Below are positions 45,040 through 53,157 of a stretch of DNA of 64,000 nt, piece by piece. The notes under the pieces were generated by a model. That model was not told where the DNA came from. It was given only the letters and a program-made list of their open reading frames with translations, and did not search any database. The stretch spans positions 62,001 to 126,000 of the forward strand of contig CAMLMH010000008.1 in NCBI GenBank assembly GCA_946481315.1. The letters are read 5' to 3'. How positions within the stretch are numbered: position 1 is the first letter of the stretch; each line of letters begins with the position of its first letter. The stretch is from an uncultured Bacteriovorax sp. (GTDB lineage: Bacteria > Bdellovibrionota > Bacteriovoracia > Bacteriovoracales > Bacteriovoracaceae). Position numbers and translations under genes: made by a program.

Positions 45040-45940
45040 TTTTTTCTCTCGCATTCTGCATCCGTCGTTCATTCAGCCCGTGAAGGGTGTATAAAAGCAG
45101 TCCACCCCAGATAAACCCGAAGCTGATGGCATGAATGTTGGTGAAGGCTTCATTGTATAGTAATACCCCGGATAACAACTGTAACGATGGAGTCATATAC
45201 TGCATGATCCCCACTGTCGAGAGCGGGAGATATCTTACGGCATGTCCGAAGGCCAGTAAAGGAATGACTGTGACAAGGCCTCCGCCAATCAGCAGTAAAC
45301 GCTGAGTATGCGTTCCGGAGAAAAAAACCAGGTTCTCCTTTGAAAGTAGATAAACGAAAAAAAACAATGTGGGCACGACAAGTGAAGCTGATTCAAAAAA
45401 GAGTGAATGCGTAGGTTGCACATTCATTTTCTTTTTCAGCAGACCATAAAGGGCAAAACTGGTAGCAAGTCCGATGGAAATCAGTGGTTTCCCTGCCTGT
45501 GAAAGTAACATGACCATGATGCCGATGAAGGCCAGAGCAATAGACAACCATTGAATCGTTTTTAATTTTTCTTTGAGTAAAAAAACCCCCAGAAAAACGT
45601 TCAGCAGTGGATTGATAAAATAGCCCAGAGAGCATTCAACAATGTAGTTGTTGTCCACCGCCCAGATAAAAAGATTCCAGTTAAACAAAATAAGCAATGT
45701 GGTGGGAATAAGATAGTAGATGTTTGCTTTTTTGCTGAAGATCTTTTTTAAGTCCTTTATTTCACCCTGAAAAAAGAGAACGAGCCCTAAGATGACCGCC
45801 GACCAGAGGATGCGGTGACCGAGAACTTCGGTAAAAGACATTCCGTGCAGCAGTTTCCAGTAAACGGGAACAACTCCCCAGGTGAGAAAGGCCAGCAAGG
45901 CCCAGCAGATTCCTTTAAAAAAAGGTGAACGCTCACTCAT
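45026..45940 (-). CDS. rarD: RarD/EamA-family transporter
   Basis: 304 residues from ATG 45940; about ten membrane helices. RarD-type blocks: WALLAFLTWGVVPVYWKLL, LGHRILWSAVILG, YFINPLLNVFLGVFLLKEK and FLYNEAFTNIHAISFGFIWGGL-like end. RarD proteins are EamA permeases linked to drug or metabolite export. The ATG overlaps the upstream stop (ATGAGTGA), so it is coupled to the zinc finger-histone gene. Confidence 0.85.
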   Translation of the reverse strand: MSERSPFFKGICWALLAFLTWGVVPVYWKLLHGMSFTEVLGHRILWSAVILGLVLFFQGEIKDLKKIFSKKANIYYLIPTTLLILFNWNLFIWAVDNNYIVECSLGYFINPLLNVFLGVFLLKEKLKTIQWLSIALAFIGIMVMLLSQAGKPLISIGLATSFALYGLLKKKMNVQPTHSLFFESASLVVPTLFFFVYLLSKENLVFFSGTHTQRLLLIGGGLVTVIPLLAFGHAVRYLPLSTVGIMQYMTPSLQLLSGVLLYNEAFTNIHAISFGFIWGGLLLYTLHGLNERRMQNAREKNAVA

Positions 45941-46397
45941 AATCACGGTCCATGACCGTCTTTCGTCCTTCACTGCGGGCACGGGCTGCAGCGGCGTCGG
46001 TATGGCGACGAACAATTTTGGAGAGAATTTCCATCACGTTAGCCGATGTATTCATATCATGTTTGTCTTTGATGTATTGTTTGAGTTTGGAAGCAACAAT
46101 CAGGATGTCTTCCTCATTTGCGAAACCACTCACTGCACTTTCGGCCGGACGATTGTTCACTATAATTCTGCGGGGAGCACTCTCATCTCCTTCCAGACGA
46201 TAATCTTCTTTTTTGGGAGAGCGGTTTTCTTCCGCCCAGGAGCTTTTATGATTCATGACGGGGTTGTGCAAATTCCAGCAATCCACACTGCAAAAGACCA
46301 GTTTCTTACAGGTTGAAACGGAGCACGCCTGATAGACAGTGTTAAAGCCGATTTCTTTTTTACAACTTCCACACTTGCGCCAATATGTTGGTTCCAT
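45933..46397 (-). CDS. Zinc finger-histone fold fusion protein
   Basis: 154 residues. Residues 9-50 hold a cysteine/histidine cluster (C9, C12, C25, C30, C36, C40, H44, H50; FCSVDCW) like MYND/HIT-type zinc fingers. A polar linker follows (51-96). Residues 97-154 read as a histone fold: alpha1 DILIVASKLKQYIKD, loop MNTS, alpha2 ANVMEILSKIVRRHTDAAAA, loop GRKTV, and a very short alpha3 MDRDYE. The histone part resembles the 61-residue Bdellovibrio histone Bd0055 in pattern. The start at 46397 is chosen because AAGGAG is 9 nt upstream; ATG 46403 is too close. A role in DNA packing or zinc-dependent DNA binding is inferred. Confidence 0.7.
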   Translation of the reverse strand: MEPTYWRKCGSCKKEIGFNTVYQACSVSTCKKLVFCSVDCWNLHNPVMNHKSSWAEENRSPKKEDYRLEGDESAPRRIIVNNRPAESAVSGFANEEDILIVASKLKQYIKDKHDMNTSANVMEILSKIVRRHTDAAAARARSEGRKTVMDRDYE

Positions 46398-46411
46398 TTT
46401 CATGAACTCCT

Positions 46412-46440
46412 TAGACAATTTTACTTTTTTAGATCACAAT
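46412..46440 (+). promoter_or_regulatory. Promoter of the gene at 46450, near-leaderless
   Basis: TAGACA (46412-46417), a 17-bp spacer, and CACAAT (46435-46440). The start codon is 9 nt after the -10 box. The same short region must also drive the divergent histone operon. Confidence 0.45.
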
Positions 46441-46449
46441 GATTTTATC

Positions 46450-46800
46450 ATGAAATTTGAAACCGACTATAAAAACATCCATTTTGAAATCAGCGTCGAG
46501 AGAGAAACAATCAGCGATGTTTCCTTATTAATGGGAGATAAATTCAATCGGCTTCCGAATCAAACCATGATGGAAATAAAAAAAGGGACACTGGCTGCCT
46601 ATAATGTCATCATCGTCTCTACTGCAGGTAGTGAGGAATTCACCCACTACCTAAGCAATGTGATTTTAAGCAGTGATGAATCAGAATTACTGGAAGAAAT
46701 TGGCCATTACTTAGACCAGGAAGAAACGCTGGATACAATCGAACGACTTATCAGACGCTACCAGGTTGCACCTGGTCCGGTTTGGAGAATTCCCACATAA
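46450..46800 (+). CDS. Hypothetical protein divergent from the histone operon
   Basis: 116 residues from ATG 46450; a longer frame (GTG 46339, ATG 46402) runs back into the histone gene and is less likely, because a good promoter lies at 46412-46440. Acidic, mixed alpha/beta, no membrane segment: SDVSLLMGDKF, AAYNVIIVSTAGSEEF, ESELLEEIGHYLDQEETL. No family recognised. It faces the histone gene across a 50-bp gap and ends at a bidirectional terminator. Confidence 0.55.
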   Translation: MKFETDYKNIHFEISVERETISDVSLLMGDKFNRLPNQTMMEIKKGTLAAYNVIIVSTAGSEEFTHYLSNVILSSDESELLEEIGHYLDQEETLDTIERLIRRYQVAPGPVWRIPT

Positions 46801-46804
46801 AACG

Positions 46805-46833
46805 AAAAAGGCCCGCATGAAGCGGGCCTTTTT
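46805..46833. terminator. Bidirectional rho-independent terminator
   Basis: AAAAAGGCCCGC / GCGGGCCTTTTT with a 5-nt loop lies between the genes ending at 46800 and 46847. Confidence 0.92.
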
Positions 46834-46846
46834 ATTTTATCTAAAA

Positions 46847-47440
46847 TTAGCGACAAGCTGTACGGCGAAGAACAACTCTTTCAACAAAAACGACATCTCC
46901 GATAAACTGAGCAGCTTCTTCAACTGATCCTGCTTCCGCGATCGAAAGAGACAGATCTTTTTGTGTTCTGCGGTCGTAGTATTCAATCCACTCATATCCA
47001 AAAACTTGTCTGTCCTGAATGGTACAAGTCACACCACCATTTGGAAGTGATGTACAAACCTGAACCGGTTGCCAGTATGTGCATGACTGAGTTGTCTGGC
47101 GAACCTGACCATTTGTCGTAACAGTTGCCACTGTTCCGCTGATATCCACTGGCTGACCAACTTCACGAGCTTTAAAAGCAAATGTTCCGTTGTTTGGAAT
47201 GCGTGAACCTTCCGGAAGATTAAAAACATATTTCTCATCGCTGTCGTTATTTAAACGAAGAGTGATTTTTTTCGATGTGTTCGCTTTGATGTCAGCTGAA
47301 TACGTTCCCACATTAATGGCACGTTTTGCGCCACGGCTGTTGACCAGCTTCACTTCTTTCGTAACGTTTAGTTGACCTTCGATTTTCTCGCAGCCAGTGA
47401 ATATTAAGGCCGCTGCCAGGATAGGCAATAAACTTTTCAT
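46847..47440 (-). CDS. Lipoprotein of unknown function
   Basis: 197 residues from the ATG at 47440, which has GAGGGGGAA upstream; the frame continues to 47521 without a signal. Lipobox IFTGC. The mature part is beta-rich with a Cys-rich CTYWQPVQVCTSLPNGGVTCTI middle, probably disulfide-bonded, and ends RRTACR. No family recognised. Confidence 0.7.
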   Translation of the reverse strand: MKSLLPILAAALIFTGCEKIEGQLNVTKEVKLVNSRGAKRAINVGTYSADIKANTSKKITLRLNNDSDEKYVFNLPEGSRIPNNGTFAFKAREVGQPVDISGTVATVTTNGQVRQTTQSCTYWQPVQVCTSLPNGGVTCTIQDRQVFGYEWIEYYDRRTQKDLSLSIAEAGSVEEAAQFIGDVVFVERVVLRRTACR

Positions 47441-47694
47441 GTGTTCCCCCTCTGAAAAACCAGTTTTGTTTGGATTAAATGTAACAAGGACCCCGTAGGC
47501 GCGCAATTTGATGGACGTCAATGTAAGGATTTTAGTGAGTTATACCGGCGCTTTGAAGCAAATGGGGACACAATGGCCCCAAAATCAAGCAAGTTTTACA
47601 GGTTCTTGCATATCGGCTTGTAACGCAAAGTCAAAAAAGTTATACCCCAAACCAGTTATGGATCATAATCACTTTTGACTATTTTGGGGATCAC

Positions 47695-49023
47695 ATGAAG
47701 ACAATGACAACAAAAGCAACCAGTGCCACACTCTTGCTCGCCCTTTCGACGGCTTCCTCGTTTGCTTCGGTCAAAACCGATGCGGATTTTGAGGCCCAGC
47801 TCACAAAACATAAAGTGACACCGAAATCAGAGCAGGCCTATTGCTACACAGATGAAAAAGGAAATATCGAAGGCAAAAATTTAGACCTGACAGTCCGTCT
47901 GGCATCAGTTACTAAACTGCTCACTTCTCTTTGGGCAATCGAAGAGTTAGGTATTGATTACCGCCACGATACAAAACTTTATATTAAGGGCAATCACCTG
48001 CACATTGCCGGAAGTTTTGATCCGTTCATGAGTAATGAAAAAATGCTTTTTCTTGTCTCTCAGCTCAACATGCTTGGCTTCAACTCTTTTGAAAAAATCA
48101 CATACGATAAAAACCTGCTGATTTTCCCGCAAGCTCAGCAACATACTGATGTTTATCCCCTGATCACGAGAGAAACCAACGCTAAGAATTTGAGAACTTA
48201 TTTTAATACTTCTACCTGGTCAGCTCCATTTAAGGCCGAATACCAACGGCTGGCAAAAATGGCGAAGGCAGGACGTTTTCTTCCGGAAGTTTCAATGAAA
48301 GTTGATTCTGTCAGCTACGTCGATACGATTCCGTTTAATAAAGATGATGATTCTGTTCGCATGCTGACTCTGACTTCACCAGAGCTGTTTAAATACCTGA
48401 AAGAAACAAACGTGAAATCCAACAACTATTCTTCCCACACACTTTTCCGTCACCTCGGTGGCGAAGCGAAGTTTCAGGAGTGGATTGCTAACCGATATGG
48501 TTTAACATCAGAAAAAATCAAACTCTGGAACGGCAGTGGTTTACCAACTACGATGGCCGGAGTTCGAAAGGACAACTACGCTTCATGCACAATCATGCTG
48601 GAACTGATTCAGGAATTAAAACTATCTGCTGAAAGACAAGGCAGAGAGATTGAAGACGTTGTGGCCGTTCCGGGATCTGACCAGGGAACATTCAGAAACC
48701 GACTGAACTCGGCCGATTACAAAAATACATTCGTTGCAAAGACCGGAACCCTGATGCATACATCAACACTGGCCGGAGCTATGAGTACAGTGAAAGGTTT
48801 CAGTTTCTTTGGTATCTTCAACATGACAACGGCCCTGCAAGCAGCTAAGGACGTGCAAAACTATATGGTCGGATCGATCATGATAGAAATGGGCGGACCA
48901 AAAGTTTTCAACTACACAGTTGAAGGGTTTCATTCTTACCATAAAGACGAAAATGTTAAGCGTTTAGAAGATTTACTGGAAGAAGAATCTGATTTCTCAC
49001 CAATCGAAGGACAACTTTTTTAA
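47695..49023 (+). CDS. dacB: D-Ala-D-Ala carboxypeptidase/endopeptidase, S13 (PBP4/DacB) family
   Basis: 442 residues with a signal peptide (about 1-24). Penicillin-binding triads: Ser71-V-T-Lys74, SNN (SxN) before YSSHTLFRHLGG, and KTG in VAKTGTLMHT. These are the DacB/PBP4 motifs; the usual insertion between the first two motifs is short. S13 enzymes cut peptide cross-links. In Bdellovibrio two DacB enzymes act on prey peptidoglycan to round the prey, so this gene is a candidate for that. A GGGGAT site precedes the ATG. Confidence 0.85.
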   Translation: MKTMTTKATSATLLLALSTASSFASVKTDADFEAQLTKHKVTPKSEQAYCYTDEKGNIEGKNLDLTVRLASVTKLLTSLWAIEELGIDYRHDTKLYIKGNHLHIAGSFDPFMSNEKMLFLVSQLNMLGFNSFEKITYDKNLLIFPQAQQHTDVYPLITRETNAKNLRTYFNTSTWSAPFKAEYQRLAKMAKAGRFLPEVSMKVDSVSYVDTIPFNKDDDSVRMLTLTSPELFKYLKETNVKSNNYSSHTLFRHLGGEAKFQEWIANRYGLTSEKIKLWNGSGLPTTMAGVRKDNYASCTIMLELIQELKLSAERQGREIEDVVAVPGSDQGTFRNRLNSADYKNTFVAKTGTLMHTSTLAGAMSTVKGFSFFGIFNMTTALQAAKDVQNYMVGSIMIEMGGPKVFNYTVEGFHSYHKDENVKRLEDLLEEESDFSPIEGQLF

Positions 49024-49039
49024 TTCATAGACTATAGAG

Positions 49040-49064
49040 GGCGGCTTAAGCCGCCTTTCTTCTT
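49040..49064 (+). terminator. Rho-independent terminator of dacB, inside the end of dedA
   Basis: GGCGGC-TTAA-GCCGCC hairpin (49040-49055), then TTTCTTCTTT. It overlaps the last codons of the convergent DedA gene (stop at 49046). Confidence 0.8.
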
Positions 49065-49687
49065 TCTCTGATGATTTCAATGACTGCCGGTAAAACCGAT
49101 AGAACAATAATCGCCAGAATAACCAGTTTGAAATTTTTCTCAACAAAAGGCAATCCGCCGAAAAAATACCCCAGAGTAATGAAAGAATAGATCCACAGAA
49201 TTCCGCCCAGAACATTGTAGGTCATGAACTTGCTGTAAGACATATTGCCGATACCAGCGACAAAAGGAGCAAAGGTTCTGACGATCGGAATGAAGCGGGC
49301 GATAATAATCGTTTTGCCACCGTACTTATCGTAAAAAGATTGTGCTTTTCGGAGATGGGCCTTATTCAGATATATAGAATCTTCTCGGTCAAAAACTTTA
49401 GGTCCGATGTATTTTCCGAGGTGATAATTCAATGAATCGCCAATGATGGCTGCACCTAGCAGGGAAAGACTGATTGTCCAGTAATCGAAAGACCCTTTGG
49501 CGGTGAATGCGCCAATAGCAAAAAGCAAAGAATCACCCGGTAAAAACGGCATAATAACCACGCCGGTTTCCAGAAAAATAATCATAAAAAGGATGAGTGT
49601 CGTCCAGCCTTGATACTCAATGATCATTTGAGCAAGGTGAACATCAATATGCAGAATGAAATCAATCAAATAACGGATGGTATCCAT
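49046..49687 (-). CDS. DedA-family membrane protein
   Basis: 213 residues. DedA/VTT domain: FLETGVVIMPFLPGDSLLFAIGAF, GAAIIGDSLNYHLGKYIG, ARFIPIVRTFAPFVAGIGNMSYSKFMTYNVLGGILW. Members aid lipid-carrier or phospholipid flipping and support membrane potential and drug resistance. Its last codons hold the dacB terminator. Confidence 0.92.
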   Translation of the reverse strand: MDTIRYLIDFILHIDVHLAQMIIEYQGWTTLILFMIIFLETGVVIMPFLPGDSLLFAIGAFTAKGSFDYWTISLSLLGAAIIGDSLNYHLGKYIGPKVFDREDSIYLNKAHLRKAQSFYDKYGGKTIIIARFIPIVRTFAPFVAGIGNMSYSKFMTYNVLGGILWIYSFITLGYFFGGLPFVEKNFKLVILAIIVLSVLPAVIEIIRERRKAA

Positions 49688-49708
49688 GCGTGCTGCTTCC
49701 CCATTTAA

Positions 49709-50581
49709 TTATGGTTTGAACCAACAGCGAGGTCTTGTTCCTGGTTTAGTGTCGTCATTGCAGTGGCCGGTTTTCTGGTCTTCATCGCTCGTTAGTACTC
49801 CCGAAGGAATAGTGCAAAGAGCGCCCCGATAGACAGTATCCAGACGGCATTGAGGACGCGGATAATCGTTCGTGTTGGTACCCTTCACCATTCTGGTATC
49901 AGGTGTTTCAATGCTAATCTTTACTTTAGCACCTGGCAATTCATTTAGAAAATGTCCAAATGAAATACTAGCGAGCATTGTTCGCACGCAAACTTTGAAA
50001 TCCCGAAAGGGCTTATGAACATCCGAACAATCTTTTATGATTTTATCCGGAATATTCTCATCAATGGAAATTTCTTCGTGTGCTAATTCTTCATAGTAAC
50101 GCTTGAGACATTTTGAAGTTGCCCAGTAATCGGCCTGACCTTCAGAGGACGGCCAGCCGTTATATAAAAAAGTGCGGGGTGCTCCACCTAAGTGATGACC
50201 AAGCTCATGACAGATAATAAGTGCGAGGGAATCTTTGGTCATACCACTGGCACGGGCAATTCCACCCGGGACATAGACATTCCACGATTCCACTTCGCGA
50301 GTTGCATAAGCATTGACTGTTTCGTCGGCCCAGTCAGTTTTAATAATCAGTTCAACATTTCCTTTTACTTTGATTAAAGGAGCGAAAAGACGGTGCAGAA
50401 CGCGGGCGACGTGCAAAAATTCTGCTTCCGTCACGGCCTGTGGACTGGTCTTATTACTGATTCGTGCTGCCCTTACCGGATTTTTGAAATCATTTTCGGG
50501 AATAGCAAAAGGGGTCGTCTCCGCGAGCGACAATTGAGAGAGAAAGAATGTAAATAAGACCGTGGGCCAAATTTTTTTCAT
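49709..50581 (-). CDS. Secreted gluzincin-like metallopeptidase, paralogue of the gene at 22385
   Basis: 290 residues from ATG 50581, where the signal peptide begins (MKKIWPTVLFTFFLSQLSLA); no SD is seen. Zinc site CHELGHHLGGAPR (His125, Glu126, His129) and SSEGQADYWAT with a likely third ligand Glu147. The C-terminal half repeats the QCRLDTVYRGALC block, and the chain ends CWFKP. The whole layout agrees with the protein encoded at 22385. No named peptidase family recognised. Confidence 0.65.
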   Translation of the reverse strand: MKKIWPTVLFTFFLSQLSLAETTPFAIPENDFKNPVRAARISNKTSPQAVTEAEFLHVARVLHRLFAPLIKVKGNVELIIKTDWADETVNAYATREVESWNVYVPGGIARASGMTKDSLALIICHELGHHLGGAPRTFLYNGWPSSEGQADYWATSKCLKRYYEELAHEEISIDENIPDKIIKDCSDVHKPFRDFKVCVRTMLASISFGHFLNELPGAKVKISIETPDTRMVKGTNTNDYPRPQCRLDTVYRGALCTIPSGVLTSDEDQKTGHCNDDTKPGTRPRCWFKP

Positions 50582-50701
50582 GGAGCGCAGTCTATGAAAA
50601 AAGGCATAGAACGTCATTAAAAATCGCCGGCTTTTTGCGACGTTAACCGCTTGATTTAAAAAAGAATTTACAAATACCCCGGGAGTCGCTAAAAGCTTTC
50701 T

Positions 50702-51040
50702 ATGAGGAAAAAAACACTTTTTTTGTTTTGGCTAGGCTCTTCACTTTGGTCTGCCCGGATCTTCGCCCATTGTCCGGCCAGCTATCATGCGGAATCGGCC
50801 TGTTTTATGCTGGAACAAAATACCATTTATATTTATGACAAAAGTGTTGAACACAACGGGCCTTATAAAGATTTAAAAAGTGCAATGATCTTTTCCGACT
50901 CAGGAAAACAAAAACTCAGTGTGAAGCGCGTGGCCCGCGGAATCTTTAAACTAGAAAGCAAGCTTCCACTAAGTTCCGTCACCATCTCTCTGGGGGCCGG
51001 TCATAAGGTCACAGATGTTACTGTGAAAGCAGAAAAATAA
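50702..51040 (+). CDS. Small exported protein, unknown
   Basis: 112 residues with a signal peptide (MRKKTLFLFWLGSSLWSARIFA), then a short Cys-containing stretch HCPASYHAESACF and a beta-rich rest (SVKRVARGIFKLESKLPLSSVTISL). It ends 1 nt before the glutaminase start, so they are likely co-transcribed. No family recognised. Confidence 0.6.
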   Translation: MRKKTLFLFWLGSSLWSARIFAHCPASYHAESACFMLEQNTIYIYDKSVEHNGPYKDLKSAMIFSDSGKQKLSVKRVARGIFKLESKLPLSSVTISLGAGHKVTDVTVKAEK

Positions 51041-51041
51041 A

Positions 51042-51965
51042 ATGGAAAATCTCTCGAACTATCTGGAAGAACTGATAAAAAAATATAGTGCTCTTCATGA
51101 TGGGCACCTGGCCGATTATATTCCGGAACTCGCTAAAGTTAATCCGAATCTCTTTGCTCTTGCTGTTGTCACGACCGAAGGTAAAATTTATAAGGCCGGC
51201 GATGCCGAAGTGCTATTTTCACTGCAGTCAACATCCAAACCGTTTCTTTATGCTATGGCGGAACAAGTTCTATCCCGGGATTTTTTGCTTAGTAAGGTGG
51301 GGGTTGAACCCACCGGTGAAGCTTTCAACTCTATTGTTGAATTAGAAAAACACACTCATCGTCCCTACAACCCAATGATTAATTCTGGTGCGATCGCTGT
51401 GTCGAGTTTTATAAAAGACACTAAAGAAAAAAAACGTCTTGAGCGTGTTCAGGATCTTTTTTCTGATCTGGCGGGAAGAAGAGTCGACTTTGATCAGCAA
51501 ATTTTTCAGTCGGAAAAACAAACCGCTCATCGCAACCGCTCAATTGCTCACCTGCTTCGTCATTTCGACATAATTGATAACGATATTGAAGCCTCGCTGG
51601 ATCTTTATTTTCAGCAATGCTCAATCATGGTCAACACTGTCGATCTCGCCATGATGGGAGCCACTCTTGCGTCGGGCGGCCTGCAGCCATTAACTCAAAA
51701 AAGAATATTGAAAGAAGACATTATTCCCGACGTGCTTAGTTTAATGTTTACCTGTGGGATGTATGATACCGCTGGTGAATGGGCCTATAGTGTCGGCTTA
51801 CCTGCAAAAAGCGGAGTGAGCGGTGCACTCTTTTGTGTGGTCCCGGGAAAATTATGTCTTGCTGCATACTCCCCGCTCATTAATCACCATGGTCATTCTC
51901 TCCGGAGCGTGAGTGCCGTGAAAGACTTCGTAAAACGTTTTAAGCTCAATATGTTCCTGCCGTGA
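51042..51965 (+). CDS. glsA: Glutaminase
   Basis: 307 residues, the serine-dependent glutaminase A family. The catalytic Ser-Lys is in SLQSTSKPF, followed by VGVEPTGEAFNS and RPYNPMINSGAIA, with SKSGVSGALFCVVPGKL near the end. It hydrolyses glutamine to glutamate and ammonia. In predators this could help use prey amino acids, which is inference. Confidence 0.93.
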   Translation: MENLSNYLEELIKKYSALHDGHLADYIPELAKVNPNLFALAVVTTEGKIYKAGDAEVLFSLQSTSKPFLYAMAEQVLSRDFLLSKVGVEPTGEAFNSIVELEKHTHRPYNPMINSGAIAVSSFIKDTKEKKRLERVQDLFSDLAGRRVDFDQQIFQSEKQTAHRNRSIAHLLRHFDIIDNDIEASLDLYFQQCSIMVNTVDLAMMGATLASGGLQPLTQKRILKEDIIPDVLSLMFTCGMYDTAGEWAYSVGLPAKSGVSGALFCVVPGKLCLAAYSPLINHHGHSLRSVSAVKDFVKRFKLNMFLP

Positions 51966-51985
51966 ACAGTTGAGGAAAAACTTTC

Positions 51986-53101
51986 ATGTTAAACCGAATT
52001 CCTGTAGAGCGTCTGCAGATTTTTATCCAGATTGAACCCTTCGTTGCTCTGGCCCTGGCCACTTTGGGCGGCTGGTTTTTCTATACAACTTTTTTAAAAC
52101 GCATCAGTGTCCGCAGACACATCACTTTAAAGCATCGTTTTGTCAAAAGCACTCTCTATCTAGGCCTTGCCGCTGCTATGGCCGGACTCCACTGGGCAGT
52201 CGTCTACGCCGGAACCAATGATTATCATCTCACCCGCTTTATCAATTTTATGGCCCTGATCGCCTTTATCATCCTGGTCACAGTGGCCATCCGGCTTGCT
52301 CAGATTTTTGTCTATCTCTATCTCTTCTTTTCCAATCTGCGCACAGGTGTTCCGCGACTGGTGGCCAACTTGTTCACCCTGCTTTTTTCATCGGTACTGA
52401 TTGCCTGGCTGGCGGCAGAAGTTTTTAATATTCACATTGCAACCGTTCTCACCACCTCTGCTATTTTCACTATTGTCCTGGGTCTGGCCCTTCAGGACAC
52501 TCTGGGAAATTTATTTTCCGGTGTGGCAATGCAGATTGAGCGTCCTTTTCAGATTGATGACTGGGTGGAGATTCAATCCGGTGGAGAAACCTGGACAGGT
52601 CAGGTTTATGAAGTCACCTGGAGGGCAACTTCTTTAATCGGTTTTACCGATCAGCTGATTGTCATTCCCAACAAAACACTGGCGCAGAGTCAGATCACTA
52701 TTTTTTCTCATCATCACAAGTCCCCTATGCTGACACATAAATTCCGATTGCGGTTTGAGACAAATATCGATGAGGTGAAAGAAGTCATGCTCAATGCTGT
52801 ACGTGCCGTCGATGAAGTCCTGCACGAGCCATCACCCAAAGTACTGGTTACTGATGTGACAGAGTCTTATATCTTCATCCAGGTCTTCTTTTCCCTGCGG
52901 GACTATGGCAAAAAAATGGAAGCCACTGACCATGTGATAAACAACGTCCTGGACTCCTTCCGGGAGAGAAAAATCAAAACTGGAACCAACGTTATCCGGG
53001 CAGCCGACTGGCATGAGCACCACTACACAGCTGATATTATGGCCGTTGACAGGGAATCAGCTCCAAAATCTCCATCCCCTAATCCCCAACAGATGTCTTA
53101 A
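51986..53101 (+). CDS. Small-conductance mechanosensitive channel (MscS family)
   Basis: 371 residues with four to five membrane helices, then the MscS core: ALQDTLGNLFSGVAMQIERPFQIDDWVEI, VTWRATSLIGFTDQLIVIPNKTLAQS. It gates under membrane tension to release solutes. An AGGAAAAAC site precedes the ATG. Confidence 0.9.
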   Translation: MLNRIPVERLQIFIQIEPFVALALATLGGWFFYTTFLKRISVRRHITLKHRFVKSTLYLGLAAAMAGLHWAVVYAGTNDYHLTRFINFMALIAFIILVTVAIRLAQIFVYLYLFFSNLRTGVPRLVANLFTLLFSSVLIAWLAAEVFNIHIATVLTTSAIFTIVLGLALQDTLGNLFSGVAMQIERPFQIDDWVEIQSGGETWTGQVYEVTWRATSLIGFTDQLIVIPNKTLAQSQITIFSHHHKSPMLTHKFRLRFETNIDEVKEVMLNAVRAVDEVLHEPSPKVLVTDVTESYIFIQVFFSLRDYGKKMEATDHVINNVLDSFRERKIKTGTNVIRAADWHEHHYTADIMAVDRESAPKSPSPNPQQMS

Positions 53102-53122
53102 GAGTGCGTTTAGGCAGCTTCG

Positions 53123-53151
53123 TTGACTCAAATTCGGATCACGGTTAAAAT
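53123..53151 (+). promoter_or_regulatory. Sigma-70 promoter with a leaderless start
   Basis: TTGACT (53123-53128), a 17-bp spacer, and TAAAAT (53146-53151). The expected transcription start, seven bases after the -10 box, is the A of the ATG at 53158. No ribosome binding site is present. Confidence 0.65.
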
Positions 53152-53157
53152 AGATAC

